Source: an uncultured Lachnospiraceae bacterium | Lineage (GTDB): Bacteria; Bacillota; Clostridia; Lachnospirales; Lachnospiraceae | Length of the DNA: 44,101 nt | Direction of reading: 5' to 3' | Assembly (NCBI GenBank): GCA_902781655.1 | Contig: CACZJZ010000025.1 | Coordinates: 588 to 44,688, forward strand | Shown here: positions 38,357-44,101 of the stretch, piece after piece | Position numbering within the stretch: position 1 is the stretch's first letter | Layout of the letters: each line of letters opens with the position of its first letter | The notes under the pieces: model-generated | What the model saw: the letters and a program-made list of their open reading frames with translations, nothing else | The model's database searches: none | Told to the model about the DNA's origin: nothing | Translations under genes and position numbers: made by a program

Positions 38357-40495
38357 ATGAAGGACGGATTCATCAAGGTGGCGGCCGTCACGCCGAAGAT
38401 CCGGGTGGCGGATGTGAGGTTCAATGCGGAAGCGGTGATGCGGGATTTTGACCGGGCGGCTGCGCGCGGCGCGAGAGTTGTCGTGTTCCCGGAGCTGGTG
38501 CTGACGGGATATACGTGCGCGGATCTGTTCCTGCAGGAGGCGCTGCTGCGCCGGACGGAGGAGGAACTCGCGCGGATCGCGGGGCACACGAGGGGAACGG
38601 ACGCGGTTCTGTTCGTGGGTCTTCCGCTGCGGCGAAACGGCGTGCTCTACAATGTGGCGGCGGCCATTCAGAACGGACGGATTCTGGCGTTCATTCCGAA
38701 GCGGTTTCTGCCGAATTATTCGGAGTTTTACGAGGAGCGGTGGTTCCAGCCGGGCCAGGCGGAGCCGGCGCAGACTTCGTTCCGCGGAGAAAAGGTTCCG
38801 TTCGGAAGCCATATTTTGCTTGATGTGGACGCAGTCGGCGGGCTGAGCATCGGTGCGGAGCTCTGCGAGGATATGTGGATCGCAGCCTCGCCGGACGTGG
38901 AGCTCTCCACGGCGGGCGCGACGATGATCGTCAATCTGTCCGCCTCGGACGAGGTGATCGGCAAGGCGCAGTACAGAAAGCTCCTCGTCTCCTCCATCTC
39001 CGGCAAAACCATATCGGCCTATATTTACGCGGACGCCGGCGAGGGTGAATCCACTACGGACGTGGTCTACGCCGGGCAGAACCTCATCGCCGAGAACGGG
39101 ACGATTCTGGCTGAGGGAGGTCTCTTTGAGGCCGGAATCACGTACGCGGATGTGGACATGCAGCGGATCATCCATGACCGGCAGCGGATCAACACCTGCC
39201 ACGGCGCGGCTCCTGCGTTCGGCGGGGCGTCGGCGTGCACCGGCGCGGATCCGCTGGCGAGGCTCGATCTCACACCGATGCTGTCCTCGGACGGATTCCT
39301 GCATATTCCGGTTCACATGGAACAGACGACGACGGATCTCGAGGACCGTTTCATTGATCCGCATCCCTTTGTGCCGTCCGACCGGACGAAGCGAAGAGCG
39401 CGCTGCGAGGAGATTTTTGCCATTCAGGCGAGAGGACTTGCAAAGCGGTACGAGCATATCGGGACAAAATCTGCGGTCATCGGCATCTCGGGCGGACTCG
39501 ACTCGACGCTGGCGTTGCTCGTCACGGCACGCGCGTTCGACCTGCTTGGCATTGACCGGAGCAACATTCTCGCGGTGACGATGCCGGCGTTCGGGACGAC
39601 AGACCGGACCTACCGGAATGCCTGCGAGATGGCCAAAACGGTCGGGGCGACGCTCCGCGAGATCAACATCCGCGAGGCGGTGAATCTTCATTTCCGCGAC
39701 ATCGGCCATGACCCGGCGGTGCATGACGTCACCTACGAGAACGGACAGGCCAGAGAGCGGACACAGATTTTGATGGATCTTGCAAACCAGACGAACGGGC
39801 TCGTCATCGGCACCGGCGATATGTCCGAGATGGCGCTTGGCTGGTGCACCTACAACGGCGATCACATGTCGATGTATGCCGTCAACATCGGCGTGCCCAA
39901 GACCCTTGTCCGCCATCTCGTGCAGTACTGCGCGGATGAGGCGGGAGAGCAGGCGGTGTACCTCGCCTCGGCGAAGGCCGGCCGCGTGGATACTGCGGCG
40001 CGCGGCACGGACGATTCCTCCGCAGCCGTGACGCAGGAGGAGATCGACCGGCACAGACACCTCCAGGAGATTCTCCTTGACGTCCTTGCGACACCGGTCT
40101 CTCCGGAGCTCCTGCCGCCGACCGGCGACGGACAGATCAGTCAGAAGACAGAGGACCTCGTGGGACCTTACGAGCTTCACGACTTTTTCCTCTATCATCT
40201 CCTCCGCTGGGGACAGGAACCGCGCAAAATCCTGCGCCTCGCGAAGCTTGCCTTCGGCGGCCGCTATGCGGACCTCGCCGCACAGGACGACGACGTCAGC
40301 ACCCGCGTCACTACCTACCGCGAAGACACGATTGAAAAATGGCTGAAGAAGTTCTACTGGCGCTTCTTCTCCCAGCAGTTCAAGCGCAGCTGCATTCCGG
40401 ACGGCCCGAAGGTCGGTTCTGTCGCCCTCTCGCCGCGCGGAGACCTTCGCATGCCATCCGATGCCGCCGTACAGACTTTTATCGAGGAGCTGTGA
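38357..40495 (+). CDS. nadE: Glutamine-dependent NAD synthetase
   Basis: 712-residue enzyme that makes NAD from deamido-NAD, ATP and glutamine. The N-terminal nitrilase-like glutaminase domain has the triad E46 (VVFPELVLTGY), K115 (FIPKRFLPNYSEFY) and C170 (IGAELCEDMW). The C-terminal synthetase domain has the PP-loop SGGLDST (from 378) and GTGDMSEMALGWCTYNGDH. An Ala/Gly-rich segment (about 280-300) lies between the domains. The gene follows hslO by 127 bp with a GGGGGCAG site before the ATG. A 776-residue open frame on the other strand is a shadow of its GC-rich codons. Confidence 0.95.
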   Translation: MKDGFIKVAAVTPKIRVADVRFNAEAVMRDFDRAAARGARVVVFPELVLTGYTCADLFLQEALLRRTEEELARIAGHTRGTDAVLFVGLPLRRNGVLYNVAAAIQNGRILAFIPKRFLPNYSEFYEERWFQPGQAEPAQTSFRGEKVPFGSHILLDVDAVGGLSIGAELCEDMWIAASPDVELSTAGATMIVNLSASDEVIGKAQYRKLLVSSISGKTISAYIYADAGEGESTTDVVYAGQNLIAENGTILAEGGLFEAGITYADVDMQRIIHDRQRINTCHGAAPAFGGASACTGADPLARLDLTPMLSSDGFLHIPVHMEQTTTDLEDRFIDPHPFVPSDRTKRRARCEEIFAIQARGLAKRYEHIGTKSAVIGISGGLDSTLALLVTARAFDLLGIDRSNILAVTMPAFGTTDRTYRNACEMAKTVGATLREINIREAVNLHFRDIGHDPAVHDVTYENGQARERTQILMDLANQTNGLVIGTGDMSEMALGWCTYNGDHMSMYAVNIGVPKTLVRHLVQYCADEAGEQAVYLASAKAGRVDTAARGTDDSSAAVTQEEIDRHRHLQEILLDVLATPVSPELLPPTGDGQISQKTEDLVGPYELHDFFLYHLLRWGQEPRKILRLAKLAFGGRYADLAAQDDDVSTRVTTYREDTIEKWLKKFYWRFFSQQFKRSCIPDGPKVGSVALSPRGDLRMPSDAAVQTFIEEL

Positions 40496-40510
40496 GGGAG
40501 GTCTGACAGA

Positions 40511-40547
40511 AATTGTCCCAAACAAGCTAAACTTCTTAGGGACAATT
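40511..40547. repeat. TTGTCCC/GGGACAA element
   Basis: 37-bp unit with 9-bp terminal inverted repeats (AATTGTCCC ... GGGACAATT). It differs from the 36636-36668 copy by one base in the core. It lies between nadE and the lipoprotein gene. Confidence 0.85.
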
Positions 40548-40569
40548 TCGGGAAAGGAAGTGTGTTTTC

Positions 40570-41424
40570 TTGAAACGCTTTGTTCTGGGATTGGGCGCTG
40601 TGCTGCTGTCGGCAGGATTGGTGACCGGCTGCGGCGCGTCCACGTCGGAGGATGGGGAGGCTGCTACGCGGACTGTGGAGACGGATGCCGGTGAGGCGGA
40701 AGGCTCTGCGGAGGATTCCTCCGCGAAAAAGTCTGATTCCGGCACCGGTACCACAAATGCATCGGATAATACGCTGCAGAGTTTCTATGCGTTCGAGAAG
40801 GATGATGCGGCAGATGGAAGCGGCGCCGGGGCGGGAGAGGGTGGCACGGTGGCTGTGGATTCCTCTGCCGGGAATGGAGCGGGGAGCGGCGCCGGATCGA
40901 AGACGTCGTCCGGCGGTGATGCTTCCGGGTCCGCCTCTTCCGGCGCTGACACGGACGAAAGTGCAGGTGTCAGTGCATCGGGGACGACAGAGAGCGGTGA
41001 AGCAGGAAGTGCGGCGGACGAAGCGGCCGGAGGCATGGCCGCTTCGTCCGCCGCGGGAGTGGACAGCTCCTCCGCGGATGCGGATGATGGAAGCGGCAGT
41101 GCGCTTCCTGGCGCCTCTTCTGCCTGGCAGCCTGGAACATCCGGTGCCTCCGGGAGCGGAGAGAGTCTTTCGAAGCGGGTGATCCTTGTGTATGTGGATC
41201 ACAAGCTTTCGAAGGATGATCTGGATCAGCTTCTTGCAAAATACGATCTCTCGGTGGTGTATGATTATACGAATTTTCATGCGTATGCCTTGTCCACGAA
41301 GCAGGATTATTCCGACAAGGAGATGGACGCGCTCATCGCTGCCCTGAAGAAGGAAAAGGGCATCTCGGATGTGCAGCGGGACTCGGCCGTCACGCTGGAT
41401 CAGAAGGCGGGGGATCATGTTTGA
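40570..41424 (+). CDS. Ser/Gly/Ala-rich lipoprotein with small C-terminal domain
   Basis: 284-residue predicted lipoprotein. The signal peptide MKRFVLGLGAVLLSAGL ends in lipobox LVTGC (C21). About 175 residues of Ser/Gly/Ala/Asp low complexity follow, a flexible stalk. The last 80 residues form a compact domain (RVILVYVDHKLSKDDLDQLL, YTNFHAYALSTKQDYSDKEM, KKEKGISDVQRDS) resembling the propeptide/inhibitor I9 fold of subtilisins, though no protease is attached. It starts with TTG 40570, about 10 nt after GGAAAGGAAG. The stop codon lies within the first bases of the leader element. Function unknown. Confidence 0.7.
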   Translation: MKRFVLGLGAVLLSAGLVTGCGASTSEDGEAATRTVETDAGEAEGSAEDSSAKKSDSGTGTTNASDNTLQSFYAFEKDDAADGSGAGAGEGGTVAVDSSAGNGAGSGAGSKTSSGGDASGSASSGADTDESAGVSASGTTESGEAGSAADEAAGGMAASSAAGVDSSSADADDGSGSALPGASSAWQPGTSGASGSGESLSKRVILVYVDHKLSKDDLDQLLAKYDLSVVYDYTNFHAYALSTKQDYSDKEMDALIAALKKEKGISDVQRDSAVTLDQKAGDHV

Positions 41425-41752
41425 AAGTGGCTTATCGACGCCACCGTCATCTCGTGCTCCGCACTTGATGATGAGCGGTCGCCAGGAGCCATGATATGCA
41501 AGCAAGCTTGCTTCATGGCTTCTGGCTCGTCGCTTTCACAAACTGACATTGGTGCCGCTGGCACCAATGTCCCGATACGAGAGAAAGCCCATTCGGGCAT
41601 TTCTCCTGCGGTTGCCGTAGAAGACGCGGCGTGAGGTATAAGTTTGAAAGTTCTGCTGATGCAGAACTTTCAAACAGCAGCAACGGTGCTGACGCACCGG
41701 CTGCCGCATTCGGCAAAACCGCGTGCGCGGATTTTGCCTCAGCGGGGTATAA
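41419..41752 (+). repeat. Leader element copy 2: chain of seven hairpins before dapF
   Basis: The first 150 bases match 6561-6700, and the last 13 (CAGCGGGGTATAA) match the end of that copy. Hairpins in order: 41487-41520; 41545-41571 (12-bp perfect stem, loop GCT); 41581-41605; 41642-41675 (15-bp perfect stem, loop TGAT); 41684-41699; 41703-41714; 41712-41738. Paired changes in the first hairpin relative to copy 1 keep the stem. It ends two bases before the dapF start. It may be a regulatory leader RNA or a cluster of inserted palindromic units. Confidence 0.75.
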
Positions 41753-41754
41753 CC

Positions 41755-42960
41755 ATGAAACTTCATTTCACCAAAATGCAGGGTGCAGGGAATGATTACA
41801 TTTACATCAATGCGTTCCGGGAGACGGTCCCGGAGGAGGAGCGTCCGGCGCTGATCCGTCGGTTGTCTGATCGCCATTTCGGGATCGGGGGAGACGGCGT
41901 GATTTTTATCGCGCCGGGGCACACGCCGCTTGACTGCGATGCGGAAAACGGGCAGAGAAAGGGAGACCGCTGCCAGTTTGAGATGCAGATGTACAACCTG
42001 GATGGATCGCGCGGCGAGATGTGCGGAAATGGTATTCGCTGTGTCGGAAAATATGTCTATGATCACGACATGATTCCCGGTATTGAACGGAGCCGCGACC
42101 CGGAGAAGCCGGTCACGATTACGGTGGAAAGCGCCGGCGCGGTGAAGATTCTGATTTTGTATCCGCACCATGGCAGAGTGGAGAGGGTGCGCGTGGATAT
42201 GGGCGCGCCGATTCTGGAGCCGGGGCTGATCCCGGTGAAGGGGACGCAGCCGGAGGAAAAAGATCCGCTGGTCGGTTATCTGCTTGCGGTGCTGGGCAAG
42301 ACATATCATGTGACGCCGGTTTCGATGGGAAATCCGCACTGTGTGGTATTCTCCGAGGAGCTGAATCTGCCGGAGGACGACAGGGCGGCTCTCCGGAAGA
42401 ACGACGGAGTTGAGCTGCCGGAAGACGACAGGACGGCCCTCCGGAAGAACGACGGGGCTGAGATGCCGGAGAATGACAGTCCAAATCTGCCGGAGAACGG
42501 CGGATCCAATTTGCCTGAGGACGGCATAGGGACTCTGCCGGAGAATGATGACACCAATCAGAGGGGAACTGCCAGAAGAACCTGCGGCGGAGCGGACGGC
42601 CTTGATCTGGACGGACCGCTCGGCCGGTGGGATATGACCAGAATAGGACCGGCGTTTGAGCGGCATCCGTTTTTCCCGAACCGGACGAACACGGAGTTTG
42701 TCCATGTCATTGACCGCCGGCATGTGGAGATGCGGGTCTACGAGCGGGGAAGCGGAGAGACGCTGGCCTGCGGGACCGGCTGCTGTGCGGTCTGTGTGGC
42801 ATGCGTCCTGAACGGCAGGACGGACCGGACCGTGGAGGTGACGGTTCTGGGAGGCCGTCTTCTCATAGAGTGGGACGAGAAGACAGGGCATGTGTTCATG
42901 ACCGGACCGGCAGCGGAGGTATTCGAAGGAATTGTGGAGACAGACTGTGGAATAAAATAA
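41755..42960 (+). CDS. dapF: Diaminopimelate epimerase with inserted octapeptide repeats
   Basis: 401-residue enzyme that converts LL- to meso-diaminopimelate for lysine and peptidoglycan. Both catalytic cysteines are present: C90 (MCGNGIRC) and C339 (LACGTGCCA), with FTKMQGAGNDYIYI at the start and GNPHCVVF and TNTEFVHVIDR in the second half. Normal DapF has about 275 residues; the excess is mainly about 80 residues after HCVVFSEEL (residues 205-268 are eight octapeptides such as LPEDDRAA), plus short loops at 55-72 and 163-178. The insert lies in a surface loop between conserved blocks, so activity may survive. The start codon follows the hairpin-chain leader, which offers only a GCGGGG-like ribosome site. 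Confidence 0.92.
   Translation: MKLHFTKMQGAGNDYIYINAFRETVPEEERPALIRRLSDRHFGIGGDGVIFIAPGHTPLDCDAENGQRKGDRCQFEMQMYNLDGSRGEMCGNGIRCVGKYVYDHDMIPGIERSRDPEKPVTITVESAGAVKILILYPHHGRVERVRVDMGAPILEPGLIPVKGTQPEEKDPLVGYLLAVLGKTYHVTPVSMGNPHCVVFSEELNLPEDDRAALRKNDGVELPEDDRTALRKNDGAEMPENDSPNLPENGGSNLPEDGIGTLPENDDTNQRGTARRTCGGADGLDLDGPLGRWDMTRIGPAFERHPFFPNRTNTEFVHVIDRRHVEMRVYERGSGETLACGTGCCAVCVACVLNGRTDRTVEVTVLGGRLLIEWDEKTGHVFMTGPAAEVFEGIVETDCGIK
42367..42558 (+). repeat. 24-bp in-frame tandem repeat within dapF, eight units
   Basis: Eight consecutive 24-bp units code for octapeptides: LPEDDRAA, LRKNDGVE, LPEDDRTA, LRKNDGAE, MPENDSPN, LPENGGSN, LPEDGIGT, LPENDDTN. The first four form two near-identical 48-bp pairs, a sign of stepwise duplication. 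All units keep the frame. Confidence 0.95.
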
Positions 42961-43101
42961 GCGGATAGGGCGGAATAAGCTGCAGAGGTCCGGGCTTGAA
43001 CGTGGCACCGATCCGGCATGTTCAAACTGATTTTGACGCTGCGGACATAGGAAAAACGATTCAGCGAAAGTCAGCCCGGACGATTTACCGGCGGCAACAG
43101 A

Positions 43102-43866
43102 ATGATCAGGGCACGAGACAGGGATACTACAGTGACAGACAGCAGACGAATTTATGATTTTTATCTGATCCGGCATGGGGAGACGGATTACAACAAGGGT
43201 CAGCTGGCACAGGGAAACATCGAGGTGCCGCTGAATGAGGCGGGACGGCAGCAGGCCTTTTCGGCTGCTGCGGAACTGCGCAGAATGGGGCTTTCTTTTG
43301 ATCTGGTGCTCTCCAGCCCGCTCGGGCGGGCGGCTGAAACCGGTGAGATCGTGTCAGGCATCCCGCAGAGCGATCCGCGTTTTATTTTGATTCCGGAGCT
43401 GCATGAAATGGCATTTGGAGAGCTGGAGGGGAAGCCGTTTCTTCAAAATCAGACGATGCTGACCTTTAACCAGCATCCGGAGCAGTACATTCCCGCGAAG
43501 GGCGGGGAGACGGTGCCGGAGGTCTTTGCGCGGACGAGGCGGGCGCTGGAGCTGTGTGAGAAGGCGGCGGAGCGGCTCGACAACGAGGGCGTGCTCACCA
43601 GGTCTGACGGGCTTACTCCGCATATTCTGGTCGCCTCGCATGGCATGGCAATCCGCGGGATGTTAGCAAACGTGCGGCACACGGGAATTGAGGATGTCTG
43701 GAAGACCATCGTCGGGAACTGCGATGTCTTTCATCTGCGGTACGAGGCGCCGCGCGGCAGTGCCGCCGACCTTGCGTATTTCCAGGAGATGCCGAAGACC
43801 CTCTCGCACCTGGACCCGTATGATCCGCATGAGAGCATGACGGCGCTGCAGGAGAAGGAAGACTAG
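43102..43866 (+). CDS. Histidine phosphatase family protein
   Basis: 254-residue phosphoglycerate-mutase-like phosphatase. The catalytic RHG is in YLIRHGETDYNKGQLAQG (H25), the second histidine in LVASHGMAIRG, and DLVLSSPLGRAAETGEI and HEMAFGELEGKPF are typical. Substrate unknown. ATG 43102 is accepted, though its ribosome site is weak; GTG 43132 is possible. The 141 bp before it hold only a TTGAAC/GTTCAA inverted repeat (about 42998-43026). Confidence 0.9.
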   Translation: MIRARDRDTTVTDSRRIYDFYLIRHGETDYNKGQLAQGNIEVPLNEAGRQQAFSAAAELRRMGLSFDLVLSSPLGRAAETGEIVSGIPQSDPRFILIPELHEMAFGELEGKPFLQNQTMLTFNQHPEQYIPAKGGETVPEVFARTRRALELCEKAAERLDNEGVLTRSDGLTPHILVASHGMAIRGMLANVRHTGIEDVWKTIVGNCDVFHLRYEAPRGSAADLAYFQEMPKTLSHLDPYDPHESMTALQEKED

Positions 43867-43997
43867 TGATACCAGAACCCATTCGTCATGCATGGCAGTA
43901 TCGACAAGCTGGAGAACGAAGGGGGCAGCTGCCGTGTGCAGACGTAAGAGCCGAAAGGGTCGGGAGAACACGTGCAAAAAGCAGTAAACAACAACGG

Positions 43998-44101
43998 TCA
44001 GTTTTGCTGCTGCTCGCGGATTTTGCGGCGCCAGCATTTGTGGCACATGGCCGTATAGCTGTCATTGCCGCCGAGCATGACCTGGGCACCCTCGGTGATG
44101 A
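43998..44101 (-). CDS. Probable thymidine kinase, C-terminal end (partial)
   Basis: The minus strand at the right edge encodes ITEGAQVMLGGNDSYTAMCH followed by KCWRRKIREQQQN and a TGA stop. The GGNDxYxxxCxxC pattern matches the end of type II thymidine kinases, including the last zinc cysteines. Most of the gene lies outside the window, so the call rests on about 30 residues. The enzyme would phosphorylate thymidine in the salvage pathway. The 131 bp between it and the phosphatase gene hold no other gene. Confidence 0.65.
   Translation of the reverse strand, partial: ITEGAQVMLGGNDSYTAMCHKCWRRKIREQQQN

Noticed and set aside
38195-40525. 776-residue open frame antisense to nadE
   Set aside because: It mirrors the GC-rich codon pattern of nadE, is Arg/His-rich and has no recognisable domain.
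41419-41600. Short minus-strand peptide shared by both leader elements (MSVCxSDEPE ... EHEMTV)
   Set aside because: The similarity holds for about 35 residues, but no ribosome site is seen and strong hairpin symmetry explains the conservation; kept only as a remote possibility.
1-44101. tRNA, rRNA, insertion sequence or phage genes
   Set aside because: No cloverleaf, rRNA-like stretch, transposase or integrase motif was recognised by eye; a covariance-model scan would be needed to exclude small RNAs.

Overview
The window is GC-rich DNA from what looks like a Lachnospiraceae-type member of the Firmicutes (Clostridia). The grounds are strong AGGAGG-type ribosome sites with some GTG/TTG starts, an Agr-like histidine kinase/LytTR regulator pair, a sortase-anchored MBG-repeat protein, Hsp33 with the CxC/CxxC pair, a UPF0397-type ECF transporter, and a PAS-GGDEF-EAL protein of the usual clostridial layout. 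No rRNA, tRNA, CRISPR array, transposase or phage gene was recognised.

Layout. 1-0.8 kb: 3' end of a sortase-anchored surface protein. 1-3.3 kb (minus): a two-component pair with a probable autoregulatory site upstream. 3.7-5.1 kb: a CNNM/CorC transporter gene broken by a perfect 16-bp tandem duplication. 5.3-6.5 kb: an AT-richer DUF4143 ATPase. 6.7-9.5 kb: gamma-carbonic anhydrase-like protein, PPK2 polyphosphate kinase, ferredoxin-type aldo/keto reductase. 9.6-11.4 kb: a barnase-like lipoprotein RNase, its barstar-like inhibitor and a TPR protein. 11.5-13.8 kb: an ECF sigma factor and a large membrane partner, probably its anti-sigma. 13.9-14.8 kb (minus): LysR regulator. 15.4-18.2 kb: PAS-GGDEF-EAL protein followed by a relic of a second GGDEF domain. 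18.4-19 kb: HD hydrolase. 19.7-25.4 kb: a 1898-residue protein resembling DUF4011/DUF3320 helicases that seems to have lost its ATPase motifs. 25.7-29 kb: a three-gene ECF transporter. 29.2-32 kb (minus): a discoidin-type membrane protein with a late frameshift and a second DUF4143 ATPase. 32.5-34 kb: Hsp20 and a DnaJ-like protein. 34-44.1 kb: M20 peptidase, HisC-like aminotransferase, small multidrug export protein, Hsp33, glutamine-dependent NAD synthetase, a lipoprotein, DapF, a histidine phosphatase and the 3' end of a probable thymidine kinase.

What stands out is repeat biology. (i) A family of 33-37-bp elements ending in TTGTCCC/GGGACAA sits between genes at 9.5, 11.4, 36.6 and 40.5 kb; at 36.6 kb two copies form a perfect 33-bp-arm palindrome. 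(ii) A longer leader element precedes both the carbonic anhydrase-like gene and dapF; before dapF it is a chain of seven hairpins. (iii) In-frame short repeats are inserted in ordinary proteins: an octapeptide repeated eight times inside DapF, and 51-bp and 18-bp repeats in the helicase-like protein. (iv) Tandem repeats lie upstream of the second ATPase (3 x 32 bp), the helicase-like gene (4 x 17 bp), the EAL gene (3 x 26 bp) and hslO (3 x 21 bp). The best candidate for something undescribed is the degenerate helicase-like protein with a transglutaminase-like N-terminal region; the dispersed palindromes and hairpin-chain leader come next.
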